Source: CAJLIR01 sp964408085 (lineage in GTDB: Bacteria; Bacillota_I; Bacilli_A; RF39; UBA660). Taken from it: 35,466 nt of DNA. The stretch lies in NCBI GenBank assembly GCA_964408085.1, contig CAYOYB010000013.1, positions 1-35,466 of the forward strand, given 5' to 3'. Positions within the stretch are counted from its first letter, which is position 1. Every line of letters begins with the position of its first letter. Positions 1 through 8,748 of the stretch are shown piece after piece. A program made the position numbers and the translations under genes. The notes beneath the pieces are model-generated. The model was not told the origin of the DNA. It was given only the letters and a program-made list of their open reading frames with translations, and ran no database searches.

Positions 1-990
1 AACAAGTAATCCAACTTTAACATTTACAAGTGCAGGAAGTGTATCAATAAAAGTATCAGATGGAATAAATTATAAAGATGGTTCAGCAACAACTGTTGCA
101 TATATAGATAGAACAGCACCAACGGCAGCATCATTTACAACAACTTCAACAACAAATAGTATAACAGTAGTGGCAAGTGGAACAGATGCAGAATCAGGAA
201 TATCAAGATATCAATTTAGTAAAGATAATGGAGCAACATGGTTACCGGCAACACCACAAACATCAAATAGTTATACATTTAGTAGTTTAGCAAGTGGAAC
301 TAATTATAATATTAAGGTAAGAGTAATAAATGGAACATATCCAAATATTAATCAAATTAATACTATGAATTCAACTGCAAGTGCTACAAAGGCTGTGACT
401 ACAACAAGCTTAACAGTGCCAACAGGAAAAGTAAATCAAAGTGGATGGACACAAAGCAAGACAGCGACAATTACATATAGTGGAAGTGGAACATACTTAT
501 TAAGACCAAGTGTAGCAGTAACAACGAATATAGCAGCAACAACATGTTCAAGTGTAAGTAATGGAGCGTTTACATGTAATGGAGCAGCAGTTGGAGCAAA
601 TGGAACATTAGCAGCAAATACATGGTATAAGGTAACAAGTAATCCAACTTTAACATTTACAAGTGCAGGAAGTGTATCAATAAAAGTAGCAGATGGATTA
701 AATTATAAAGATGGTTCAGCAACAACTGTTGCATATATAGATAGAACAGCACCAACGGCAGCATCATTTACAACAACTTCAACAACAAATAGTATAACTG
801 TAACAGCAAGTGGAACAGATGCAGAATCAGGAATATCAAGATATCAATTTAGTATTAATAATGGTGCGTGGACGGCAGTCCAAACATCAAATAGTTATAC
901 ATTTAGTAGTTTAGCATATGGAAGTTATAGTATTAAAGTAAGAGTAATAAATGGAACATATCCAAATATTAACCAAGCTAATACTATGAA
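1..990 (+). repeat. Direct repeat, period 633 bp, inside the surface-protein gene
   Basis: The sequence starting at base 1 recurs from base 634. By eye the first 180 bases of the two copies differ at only about six positions. Further on the copies stay alignable but diverge, with a small indel near 225-260 versus 858-885. The period is a multiple of three, so gain or loss of a unit keeps the frame. Copy 2 ends near 990, where the cysteine-rich tail begins. More copies probably lie upstream of the window. Confidence 0.9.
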
Positions 991-1240
991 TATAAAAGAA
1001 AGTGCTGCAAGTACTGTAACATTGGAGGATCCAACAGTAAAAAAATGTACTGATTATGCGTCTCAAAAAGCTAGTGCTGCACAGTCAGCCTGCCAAATAC
1101 ATTATGGACCATCGGGACCTAGTAGCTGTCCTGACATTTACTCACAAGTATATCCTCAAGAATATACTAAATGTATGAATAAACCATGTATAGCTGATTG
1201 TACCTGCGTTAATCAGTATGGAACTAATCAGTGTTCATAA
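1..1240 (+). CDS. Large secreted repeat protein, C-terminal part (5' end outside window)
   Basis: The reading frame is open from base 2, so the gene starts upstream of the window. About 412 residues are visible. They form a tandem unit of 211 residues combining an Ig-like beta module (starting near VPTGKVNQSGW) with a fibronectin-III-like module (starting near TAPTAASFTTT and containing GTDAESGISRYQFS). One complete period and part of a second are seen. Each unit carries a close cysteine pair. The last 70 or so residues differ: they hold eight cysteines and no repeat. I see no LPXTG motif or C-terminal membrane anchor. Composition (Thr, Ser, Ala, Asn; few charges) fits an extracellular adhesin or stalk protein. 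A lipoprotein gene follows after 36 bases. The ligand and mode of anchoring are unknown. The secreted location is inferred because the N-terminus is not visible. Confidence 0.85.
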   Translation, partial: TSNPTLTFTSAGSVSIKVSDGINYKDGSATTVAYIDRTAPTAASFTTTSTTNSITVVASGTDAESGISRYQFSKDNGATWLPATPQTSNSYTFSSLASGTNYNIKVRVINGTYPNINQINTMNSTASATKAVTTTSLTVPTGKVNQSGWTQSKTATITYSGSGTYLLRPSVAVTTNIAATTCSSVSNGAFTCNGAAVGANGTLAANTWYKVTSNPTLTFTSAGSVSIKVADGLNYKDGSATTVAYIDRTAPTAASFTTTSTTNSITVTASGTDAESGISRYQFSINNGAWTAVQTSNSYTFSSLAYGSYSIKVRVINGTYPNINQANTMNIKESAASTVTLEDPTVKKCTDYASQKASAAQSACQIHYGPSGPSSCPDIYSQVYPQEYTKCMNKPCIADCTCVNQYGTNQCS

Positions 1241-1276
1241 TATCAAAAATATTTACAAAAGGAAAGGAAAAAGTAA

Positions 1277-1717
1277 ATGAAAAAAATATTAACAATAGGT
1301 TTAGCATCACTACTATTAGTAGTAGGATGTGGAAAAAAGGAAGAAGAAAAAAAAGATGATAAAGTAGTAGATAATAATGAACCAACAATAGAGAATCCAG
1401 AAATGATAACAAATGAAGAAATGATAAAAGATCAAACAGTAGAAACTCTACAATTTACAAATACAGGACTAGTATATGATGGTTCAATGACAACATTAAC
1501 TAGTCAAGTAACAAATACTAGCGATTTACCAGTAGAATTAACCAAAGTTATGGCAACTATAAATTATAAAGATGAGCAAGATATTGATAGAGTCTTAGAA
1601 ATGGAAGTATATTTTGGAGAAAGCTTAGAAGCTGGGGAATCAAGATCTGTTTTTAGTAATATTGATGTTGATTTAAGAAAATCTACTAATATTGAATATA
1701 GAATAGTTAGAGAATGA
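1277..1717 (+). CDS. Small lipoprotein, FxLYD-like extracellular domain
   Basis: The protein has 146 residues. It opens with a lysine pair, a hydrophobic core and a lipobox (VVGC, Cys18), so it should be exported, cut before Cys18 and lipid-anchored outside the membrane. A Lys/Glu/Asp-rich linker (about residues 19-50) precedes a globular part with alternating beta pattern (about 55-146: FTNTGLVYDG, LTSQVTNTSDLPVEL). This resembles FxLYD/DUF-type beta-sandwich domains found in Firmicutes lipoproteins, though the assignment is by pattern only. A purine-rich ribosome site (AAAGGAAAGG) lies just upstream. It follows the repeat protein by 36 bases and may be cotranscribed. A strong terminator follows. 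No enzymatic residues are apparent, and a binding or envelope-accessory role is inferred. Confidence 0.8.
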   Translation: MKKILTIGLASLLLVVGCGKKEEEKKDDKVVDNNEPTIENPEMITNEEMIKDQTVETLQFTNTGLVYDGSMTTLTSQVTNTSDLPVELTKVMATINYKDEQDIDRVLEMEVYFGESLEAGESRSVFSNIDVDLRKSTNIEYRIVRE

Positions 1718-1723
1718 GTAATT

Positions 1724-1759
1724 AAGAACTGTAATGAATAATTTCATTCAGTTCTTTTT
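1724..1759 (+). terminator. Intrinsic terminator after lipoprotein gene
   Basis: The arms AAGAACTG (1724-1731) and CAGTTCTT (1749-1756) enclose an inner stem AATGAA/TTCATT with a TAAT loop and one bulged T. A T run follows to 1759. It closes the repeat-protein/lipoprotein unit. Confidence 0.85.
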
Positions 1760-1851
1760 AATATCTTTAATAATTGTATTTTTTTGTATACTAAAACTGT
1801 CAACTTTTACATGTAAATTTATTTTTTATTTTCCTTTTTTTCTTTTTGAGG

Positions 1852-1857
1852 TATAAT
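1852..1857 (+). promoter_or_regulatory. Candidate -10 box for the 1896 gene
   Basis: A perfect TATAAT lies 38 bases upstream of the start codon in a gap that follows a terminator. No good -35 hexamer is seen at 16-18 bases, where the sequence is a pyrimidine tract, so the promoter is tentative. Confidence 0.4.
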
Positions 1858-1895
1858 TTAAATAGATAATTATAAGGATAAAATAGGGTGATAAA

Positions 1896-3635
1896 ATGGA
1901 AATTGAAAATGTCTTAAATAAAGATAATTACTTCGATGAATTTAGTAATTTAATTAAGAAATTAAAAAAGAGTGAAAGTATTGAAAATCAAATTCTAGAA
2001 AATTTTTATAAAAATATAGAGCATATTTCTGATTTAACATTCCAAGATATTATTACTTATATTTTATATTGTTTTGAAGTTATAGAGTTAACTCAAAAAT
2101 GGAAATTAAAAAAATTAATTAATTATGATTTCTTTTTAAATAATATGGAAGAAATTTATGATGAAATTTTTTGTGTTGAAAAATCTAAATTTAATAATAA
2201 AATTATTGCTGCAACTAGTTTTGGAAATATCATTGAAAAAACAGTTAATTATGGTATTGAAAATCAAATTGAAACAATTTTAGAAATATATTTAAAATGC
2301 ATTGGTACTAAAAGAGCATATTTAAAAAACAGCGATTTAGTTTTATTAAGAGGTAACTTATATTGTCAAATTTATAATACACTAAAAGATAATTTGGATA
2401 TTAATAATATTTATAAAGAATATTTAGATAAATTTAACAATGTCTTTGATCATCAAAAATATATTAAAGGTGCTGAAATATTTTATAAAAACACTTTAAA
2501 TAAAGCTAATTTATCATATTTTGAATTAAATAATTTTTTGCTATTTAATACATATAATAATTTCATTCTTAAAGATGTAGAAATAAAAAAAATATTTTTA
2601 TTATTATTTAAAAAATATCCACAAGAATATTTTGATAAAAAAATCTATATTTATTTAATTAGAAATTTTGCTACAAATATTATAAATGAACAAAATCTTG
2701 ATATTAATTTAGAATTTGCTTTTGAAACAAAAAAAGATGAAAAAGATACTATTTTTCTAAATTATAATGTAATTGATTATAATTTTTATAATAATTTAGA
2801 TGTTTTAAAAGATATCTTTTGTCGCCTTAATTACTTAAAACCTAGTTCAAAACAAAACACTTATATGAAATTACTAAAAGTTAAAGATGATTTAATTGCT
2901 AGTAAAATTGAAGAAAATGTTTCCATTTTAAATTATCAAACTATGCTAGATTATAATTCTTTATTAGAATTTAATAATTATTTTAATAAAAATGAAAAAT
3001 CTAATTTTTATTCATATCTTGTAAAATTAGTCAAAAAAGCAAATATAGATAAGAAGAAAAATCAAACATTTGTTGATGAGCCATTAACTAATAATGAAAT
3101 TTTTAGAAAATTATATAGTAATCATGAGATAAAAAGGTTATTAAGACCTTATCCAGTTTTAAAGCTTGAGTACGATAATGATGGTAATTATAAAAATATA
3201 GCTGAACTAATAAAAGAAAAGTTAGAATTAAAGAAAAAACCGGACGATAAAATAAATCAAAAAATTAGTACTTATGAAATGTTAATAGCTAGTCGTGATG
3301 CTGATATATATAGTTTATTAAATGATTATTATTCATTATTAATAATTGATAGTACTGATAATACTTTAATTAAAGAAAAAGAAAATGTTTTAAAAAATAT
3401 ATTACCTAATTTACTAAAACAAAAAATATTATTATGTGGATCACTTTCTAAAGAGGCTTCAGATGAAATTTATAAAGAATATATTAATCCATGTATTAAA
3501 AAAATTTCACAAAATAGAGTAAATAATAAAAAATTTTCTTCAACTAAGGATTTCTTAAATTATGAAAGAAGTAATTCGGATAATTATTTTGGTATTTGTA
3601 AATTACAAGATATTTTAAAACAAGTGGATAATTAA
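1896..3635 (+). CDS. Unrecognised 579-residue cytoplasmic protein
   Basis: I do not recognise this protein. It has no signal peptide or membrane segment. It is very rich in Asn, Lys, Ile, Tyr and Phe, and appears almost entirely alpha-helical, with repeated short amphipathic helices suggesting a helical-repeat or scaffold fold. No nucleotide-binding, protease or DNA-binding motif is evident. A charged stretch with LELKKKPDDK (about residues 440-450) may separate an N-terminal helical body from a C-terminal helical part. The start is supported by an AGGGTG ribosome site five bases upstream. It stands alone between a terminator and the frr promoter. It could be a lineage-specific gene, and no function is proposed. 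Confidence 0.75.
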   Translation: MEIENVLNKDNYFDEFSNLIKKLKKSESIENQILENFYKNIEHISDLTFQDIITYILYCFEVIELTQKWKLKKLINYDFFLNNMEEIYDEIFCVEKSKFNNKIIAATSFGNIIEKTVNYGIENQIETILEIYLKCIGTKRAYLKNSDLVLLRGNLYCQIYNTLKDNLDINNIYKEYLDKFNNVFDHQKYIKGAEIFYKNTLNKANLSYFELNNFLLFNTYNNFILKDVEIKKIFLLLFKKYPQEYFDKKIYIYLIRNFATNIINEQNLDINLEFAFETKKDEKDTIFLNYNVIDYNFYNNLDVLKDIFCRLNYLKPSSKQNTYMKLLKVKDDLIASKIEENVSILNYQTMLDYNSLLEFNNYFNKNEKSNFYSYLVKLVKKANIDKKKNQTFVDEPLTNNEIFRKLYSNHEIKRLLRPYPVLKLEYDNDGNYKNIAELIKEKLELKKKPDDKINQKISTYEMLIASRDADIYSLLNDYYSLLIIDSTDNTLIKEKENVLKNILPNLLKQKILLCGSLSKEASDEIYKEYINPCIKKISQNRVNNKKFSSTKDFLNYERSNSDNYFGICKLQDILKQVDN

Positions 3636-3640
3636 TAATA

Positions 3641-3669
3641 TTGACTTATTAAATAGTAAAACGTATAAT
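3641..3669 (+). promoter_or_regulatory. Sigma-A promoter of frr
   Basis: TTGACT (3641-3646), a 17-base spacer and TATAAT (3664-3669) make an almost consensus vegetative promoter 20 bases upstream of the frr start codon. A GAAAGGATG ribosome site follows. Confidence 0.85.
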
Positions 3670-3689
3670 AATTATGAAAGGATGAATAT

Positions 3690-4232
3690 ATGGAAAATAT
3701 ACTAACAGAAACAGAATTAAAGATGTCCTCAGCAATTGAAAATATGGAAAAAAGATTAACGAATATTCGTGCAGGTAGAGCCAATCCAGCTATGTTGGAT
3801 GGAGTAAGTGTATCTTATTATGGTGTAGATACGCCACTAAAACAATTAGCTAATATTTCAATCCCTGAAGCTCGTCAACTTATGATTAAACCTTTTGACA
3901 AATCTTGTTTAAGTGCAATTGAAAAGGCTATTTTTGAGGCTAATATTGGTCTTACTCCAAACAATAATGGTGAGGTTATTATTTTAAATATTCCAGCTTT
4001 AACTGAAGATACAAGACGTGAATATGTAAAACAAGCTAAAAATGTAGCAGAGGAAGCAAGAATTTCATTGCGTAATATTAGACAAGATGCGAATAACGAT
4101 ATCAAAAAATTAGAAGTACCTGAAGATGATATAAAGAATGGTATTGATGAAGTTCAAGAAATAATCAATAAATTTAATAAGATTATTGATGAAAAATTAA
4201 AAGAAAAAGAAAATGAATTAATGAGTATTTAA
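3690..4232 (+). CDS. frr: Ribosome recycling factor
   Basis: This 180-residue protein matches the usual RRF length of about 185. RRF works with EF-G in the cytoplasm to split the post-termination ribosome complex. Family sequence is visible in order: the N-terminal helix ending RLTNIRAGRANPAML (about 22-36), the domain II beta region (YYGVDTPLKQLANIS, RQLMIKPFDK, LTPNNNGEVIILNIP) and the C-terminal helices (LTEDTRREYVKQAK, ARISLRNIRQDAN). The start is fixed by a GAAAGGATG ribosome site and by agreement with the family N-terminus. In many Firmicutes frr follows rpsB-tsf-pyrH. Here it has its own strong promoter and terminator, with an unrelated gene on each side. Confidence 0.97.
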   Translation: MENILTETELKMSSAIENMEKRLTNIRAGRANPAMLDGVSVSYYGVDTPLKQLANISIPEARQLMIKPFDKSCLSAIEKAIFEANIGLTPNNNGEVIILNIPALTEDTRREYVKQAKNVAEEARISLRNIRQDANNDIKKLEVPEDDIKNGIDEVQEIINKFNKIIDEKLKEKENELMSI

Positions 4233-4263
4233 AAAGTTTGTCATAATTAGACATACTTTTTTT
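4231..4263 (+). terminator. Intrinsic terminator of frr
   Basis: The arms AAAAAGT (4231-4237) plus TGTC (4239-4242) pair with GACA (4250-4253) plus ACTTTTT across one T/T mismatch, with a seven-base loop. A T run follows. The left arm overlaps the frr stop codon. Confidence 0.8.
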
Positions 4264-4344
4264 CTGTTTTTCTAAATATTTATTTAAATTAAATCACATA
4301 ATTGTTAAAAATATGATACAATGATTATGATAGGGGTGTTTAAG

Positions 4345-5487
4345 ATGTTTAATAGAAAAAATGGTGACAAAGAAGTAGATATAAAAAAATTAAATGATGT
4401 TATTGCGATGACTAAAAAAATATTAAGCATAGCTTATGTTTTTATTGTTATTGCTGGTATTTATGCTGCTACTTTAATTTTTAAAGAATGGAAAATTGGC
4501 GAATTCATATTAAATTTATTAAGAATAGTTTCTCCTCTTTTTATTGGTATTGTGGTAGCTTGGTTATTAGAACCAATTGTTAAATTTCTAAAAAATCATA
4601 AAATGCATAGAACTTTCGCAACAGCTGTTGTTTATATTATTTTAATTCTACTTATAGTTTTGCTTATGAGTGCTATAATGCCACTTTTATCTGAACAAAT
4701 TAATGAGATTGTTAAAAGTATACCTGCTATATCTAATCAAGTTCAAGTATGGATTAATGATGTTTTTGATAAGATTGGTAATATTGATGGTATTGATATT
4801 AGTTCATTAAAAAGTGATTTATTTGTTAGATTAGAAGAAATTGGAAGTGATTTAACAAGTTCCTTACCACATTTAACAGTTAAAGTTGTATCCTCAGTAT
4901 TTTCTGGATTAGGTTCACTTGTTATAGGTTTTATTATAGGCTTTTACCTACTTATGAGTTTTGATAACTTTAATGATGCTTTAATGAGTTTCGTTCCTAA
5001 GAAAAATCGTGATGATTTTAGAGGACTTGCTAATGAAGTTAATACTTCTTTAAGAAAATATGTTCAAGGTACATTAATTTGTGCATCATTTGTTTTCATA
5101 CTTTCAACAATTGGTTTTTTCATTGCAGGACTAAAAGCTCCAATTTTATTTGGATTGTTCTGTGGTGTTACGAATATTATTCCTTATATAGGTCCATATT
5201 TAGGTGGTGCGCCAGCTATTTTAGTTGGTTTCTCACAAGGACCAGTTGTTGGTATTATTTCTACAATCTCAATTATTATAGCTCAATTCTTAGAAAGTAA
5301 TATTTTAAATCCAATTGTTATGAGTAAAACTATGAAATTACACCCTGTAACAATTATAATTGGCTTATTAGTTTTTGGTCATTTCTGGGGTATGATTGGT
5401 ATGTTACTTGCAACTCCAACTATTGCTGTTTTAAAATCAATTATTTTATTTCTAGATGACAAATATGATATTTTATCTTTTAATTAA
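4345..5487 (+). CDS. AI-2E family membrane transporter (TqsA/YtvI-like)
   Basis: This is a polytopic protein of 380 residues, close to the usual family length. Hydrophobic helices occur near the N-terminus (IAYVFIVIAGIYAATLIF, LFIGIVVAWLLEPIV). A soluble segment follows (about 115-190). The C-terminal half is the conserved one, including IGFIIGFYLLM, TNIIPYIGPYLGGAPA and a late LHPVTIIIGLLVFGHFWGMIGMLLA-type helix region that is highly typical of the family. Members export autoinducer-2 or act as ion or solute exporters, and the substrate here cannot be told. An earlier in-frame ATG at 4321 is less likely: AGGGGTG (4332-4338) sits six bases before 4345, and a possible -10 (TACAAT, 4317-4322) would put the transcript start after 4321. 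It begins a four-gene operon with alaS. Confidence 0.88.
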   Translation: MFNRKNGDKEVDIKKLNDVIAMTKKILSIAYVFIVIAGIYAATLIFKEWKIGEFILNLLRIVSPLFIGIVVAWLLEPIVKFLKNHKMHRTFATAVVYIILILLIVLLMSAIMPLLSEQINEIVKSIPAISNQVQVWINDVFDKIGNIDGIDISSLKSDLFVRLEEIGSDLTSSLPHLTVKVVSSVFSGLGSLVIGFIIGFYLLMSFDNFNDALMSFVPKKNRDDFRGLANEVNTSLRKYVQGTLICASFVFILSTIGFFIAGLKAPILFGLFCGVTNIIPYIGPYLGGAPAILVGFSQGPVVGIISTISIIIAQFLESNILNPIVMSKTMKLHPVTIIIGLLVFGHFWGMIGMLLATPTIAVLKSIILFLDDKYDILSFN

Positions 5488-5499
5488 TAGGTGATGATA

Positions 5500-6057
5500 A
5501 TGGAATTTGTAAACAAAAATCCTAAAATTTATATTTTGGCTGGTAAAGCTAGGGCTGGAAAAGATACTTGCGCTAATTTTATCAGTAATTATTATGAAAG
5601 TATTAATAAAAAAGTTTTATGTTTACAGTATTCAAGTTATTTAAAAGAATATGCTAAAAAAATAACACATTGGGATGGTTCTGATGAAACAAAACCACGT
5701 CAATTATTGGTTGATTTGGGTACTAATTTAATTAGAAAAAATTTGGATAGAAATATGATTGTAAGGCGAATGATTGAGGATTTATGCGTTATGTCTTATT
5801 TCTTTGATGTGATTGTTATTAGTGATGCAAGGTTACCAGAAGAATTGGATATGCCTAGAGAAAAATTTCAAAATGTAAAAGTTATTAATGTTATTAGGCC
5901 TAATTTTGAGAATAATTTAGCAGCTGACCAAAAGATAACATTAACAGAAATGGGTTTAGATAATTACCATAATTATGATTATACAATTACTAATGATAAT
6001 ACTTTAGAAGATTTAAAAAATAAAGTCGTAAAGATGTTAGAGGAGATGAATCAATGA
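5500..6057 (+). CDS. P-loop nucleotide kinase, dNMP-kinase-like
   Basis: This 185-residue protein has a Walker A loop near its N-terminus (LAGKARAGKDT, Gly15-Thr23). The GKDT ending is characteristic of deoxynucleoside monophosphate kinases of the phage T4 gp1/dephospho-CoA-kinase-like group. A DARLPEEL segment (after VIVIS) resembles the acceptor-nucleotide region. It probably phosphorylates a nucleoside monophosphate with ATP, but the substrate is not determined. The start at 5500 is chosen over the in-frame GTG at 5491 and ATG at 5494, because the ribosome site AGGTGATG overlaps those codons. It lies 12 bases after the transporter gene and overlaps alaS by four bases (ATGA), so translation is probably coupled. 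Together with the dNTPase-like gene after alaS it hints at nucleotide-pool control. Confidence 0.72.
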   Translation: MEFVNKNPKIYILAGKARAGKDTCANFISNYYESINKKVLCLQYSSYLKEYAKKITHWDGSDETKPRQLLVDLGTNLIRKNLDRNMIVRRMIEDLCVMSYFFDVIVISDARLPEELDMPREKFQNVKVINVIRPNFENNLAADQKITLTEMGLDNYHNYDYTITNDNTLEDLKNKVVKMLEEMNQ

Positions 6058-8747
6058 AAAAATTAACGGGTAATGAAATTAGAAAAATGTGGTGTGAATT
6101 TTGGAAATCTAAAAATCACGACATTATTGAAAGTGCACCATTAATTCCTAAAGATGATCCAACTGTTTTGTGGATTAATGCTGGAGTAACGCCCCTTAAA
6201 AAGTATTTTGATGGAACAATTGTTCCAGAAAATAGAAGAATGGCAAGCATTCAAAAATGTATTCGAACTAATGATATTGAGAATGTTGGTCTAACAGCGC
6301 GTCATCAAACTTTTTTCGAAATGCTTGGTAATTTTTCTATTGGTGATTATTTTAAAAAAGAGGCTATTACATGGGCTTTAGAGTTTTTAACTGATCCTAA
6401 GTGGCTAGATATTTCTAAAGATAAATTGTATATGACCATTTATTCAGAAGATCGAGTTGCTTATAATACTTGGCGTGGTTTAGGTATTGAAAAAGAACAC
6501 ATAATTCTTTTAGAGAGTAACTTTTGGGAGATTGGGGCAGGACCTAGTGGACCTGATAGTGAAATCTTTTATGATCGAGGAGAAGCATATGATCCTAATA
6601 AAATAGGTTTAGATTTACTTCGTAAAGAAATAGAAAATGATCGTTATGTTGAAATATGGAATAATGTTTTTAGCCAATATAATGCTACTCCTGGATTAGA
6701 TCGTCATGATTATCCTGAATTACCACATAAAAATATTGATACAGGTATGGGTTTAGAGCGTATGGCTTCAATTTTGCAAGAAGTACCAAGTAACTTTGAT
6801 ACTGATTTATTTATGCCAATTATAAATAAAATTTCTGAAATTAGTGGAATAAAATATGATGGTCAAATGGAATTTAAAATTATAGCTGATCACATTAGAA
6901 CTATAACTTTTGCCCTTTCGGATGGCGCTAATTTTGGTAATAATGGACGTGATTACATTTTAAGAAGACTTCTTCGTCGTGCCGTTAGATATGGTAAAAA
7001 AATTGGTATTGAGAGAATGTTTGCTAGCGATTTAGTTCCAGTTGTTGCTGAAGTTATGTATGATGCTTATCCATATATTAATGAAAAAATAAATATGGTT
7101 ATTCAAAAAATTAATACGGAAGAAGAATTATTTAATCGTACTTTAGTTAATGGCGAAAAACGTTTACAAGAATTATTTATGAACGAAGATAAAAAAATAA
7201 GTGGTGAGGATGCTTTTAAATTATATGATACTTATGGCTTCCCATTTGAACTTACAGAGGAATATGCTAAAGAAAAAGGTTTTACTGTATCTAGAGAAGA
7301 ATTCGAAAAGTATATGGAAGAACAAAAAGAATTAGCTAGAAGTTCTAGAGAAAATTATGATAGCATGAATATGCAAAATGAGGAACTTTTAAATTTTGAA
7401 AATGATAATGAATTTGTAGGTTATGAAAAGTTAGAAACTAAAACAAAAATTTTAAATTTATATGATGGTGAAAAATTTGTTGATTCTCTAACTAATGAGG
7501 GATATATAGTTTTAGAAAAAACACCATTCTATATTGAGTCTGGTGGTCAAGTATCAGATAAAGGTAATATTACTGATGGTAATATTAAAATAAAGGTAAT
7601 TGGAGGATTTAAAGGCCCTAATAAACAATCATTCCATCAAGTTACATTTGCAGGAACTATTAAAGTTGGTGATAATGTCGTAGCTAAAGTTGATAGAAAA
7701 TTTAGAAATAAAGTTTCGCGTAATCATTCAGCAACTCATCTTTTACAAAAAGCACTTCAAGAAATCTTAAGTAGTGAAGTACATCAAGCAGGTTCAAAGG
7801 TAGATAATAAAAGATTACGTTTTGACTTTAAGTACGATGGCGATATTTCGCATGAGCAATTAATTGAAGTAGAAAATTTAGTTAATGATAAAATTCAAAA
7901 AGATGTTTTGACAGTTATTCAAAATATGGATATTGATGAAGCTAAAAAAACTGGTGCCATGGCATTATTTGATGAAAAATATGGTAAGGTTGTTAGAGTA
8001 GTTAACATTGTTGATTCCACTGAATTATGTGGTGGAACACATGTTACAAAAAGCTCCGATATTGATCGTTTTGCAATTATATCTCTAGAATCAAAAGGTC
8101 AAAATGTTTATAGAATTGAAGCTACAACTGGGGATAATATTGAGAAAGAATTATTTGAACAAATTAAACCTTATAATGAAGATATGATGAAATTACTTAA
8201 CAAGGCTAAAAAAATTGTGGCTGATGCTTCTAGTGAAGGGATCATATTAGATTTCAATGTTGAAATTAATAATGATAAGCCAAAAAAATATCAAGATATT
8301 CTATTTAATTTAAATGAACTTAATAATATTAAAAAGGCTGTTATGGATTTAGAAAAAGAATATTATAATGAAAAGTCTAAAAAATTATTAGAACATTTGG
8401 ACGATTTCTTAGGAAAACAAAAGAATATTAATGGTATTAGTACCTTGATAATCAAAACAGAAAATTGTGATGTTCCTGTTTTAAAAGATATGTTAGATAA
8501 ATTACAAAATAGAATTAATGGTTTTGTTTTTATAGCTAATGTTAATGAATCAAATGTTAATTATTTGGCAAAATCTTCAAAAGCATTAGTTGATAAAATT
8601 GACTGTGGAAAAATTGTTAAAGATGTATCAATTGAGTCTAATGGTAATGGAGGAGGCAGTAAAATATTTGCCTCTGGTGGTGGTAATAAAATTGATAAAG
8701 TTGATGATATCTTAATTAAGATTGAAAATATTATTACTGGGTTATAA
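6054..8747 (+). CDS. alaS: Alanyl-tRNA synthetase
   Basis: This is a full-length (897 residues) class II synthetase that attaches alanine to tRNA-Ala. The catalytic domain begins TGNEIRKMWCEFW and carries motif 1-3 regions (SIQKCIRTNDIENVG, RHQTFFEMLGNFSIGDYF, HIRTITFALSDGANFGNNGRDYILRRLLRRA split over about 280-310). The editing domain zinc site is intact: HSATH (His558, His562) and CGGTH (Cys659, His663). The C-Ala domain ends with the glycine-rich GNGGGSKIFASGGG segment. The start overlaps the kinase stop by four bases. No T-box leader was seen, since alaS is inside an operon with no room for one directly upstream; any tRNA-dependent control would have to act at the operon head. Confidence 0.98.
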   Translation: MKKLTGNEIRKMWCEFWKSKNHDIIESAPLIPKDDPTVLWINAGVTPLKKYFDGTIVPENRRMASIQKCIRTNDIENVGLTARHQTFFEMLGNFSIGDYFKKEAITWALEFLTDPKWLDISKDKLYMTIYSEDRVAYNTWRGLGIEKEHIILLESNFWEIGAGPSGPDSEIFYDRGEAYDPNKIGLDLLRKEIENDRYVEIWNNVFSQYNATPGLDRHDYPELPHKNIDTGMGLERMASILQEVPSNFDTDLFMPIINKISEISGIKYDGQMEFKIIADHIRTITFALSDGANFGNNGRDYILRRLLRRAVRYGKKIGIERMFASDLVPVVAEVMYDAYPYINEKINMVIQKINTEEELFNRTLVNGEKRLQELFMNEDKKISGEDAFKLYDTYGFPFELTEEYAKEKGFTVSREEFEKYMEEQKELARSSRENYDSMNMQNEELLNFENDNEFVGYEKLETKTKILNLYDGEKFVDSLTNEGYIVLEKTPFYIESGGQVSDKGNITDGNIKIKVIGGFKGPNKQSFHQVTFAGTIKVGDNVVAKVDRKFRNKVSRNHSATHLLQKALQEILSSEVHQAGSKVDNKRLRFDFKYDGDISHEQLIEVENLVNDKIQKDVLTVIQNMDIDEAKKTGAMALFDEKYGKVVRVVNIVDSTELCGGTHVTKSSDIDRFAIISLESKGQNVYRIEATTGDNIEKELFEQIKPYNEDMMKLLNKAKKIVADASSEGIILDFNVEINNDKPKKYQDILFNLNELNNIKKAVMDLEKEYYNEKSKKLLEHLDDFLGKQKNINGISTLIIKTENCDVPVLKDMLDKLQNRINGFVFIANVNESNVNYLAKSSKALVDKIDCGKIVKDVSIESNGNGGGSKIFASGGGNKIDKVDDILIKIENIITGL

Positions 8748-8748
8748 T

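Noticed and set aside
1224..1412. Minus-strand frame opposite the lipoprotein start
   Set aside because: It is the complement of a Lys/Glu-rich region, giving an artificial Leu/Phe-rich peptide with no ribosome site.
5960..6060. Possible T-box leader for alaS
   Set aside because: alaS overlaps the upstream gene by four bases, so there is no leader, and no T-box consensus was seen; likewise none before argS.
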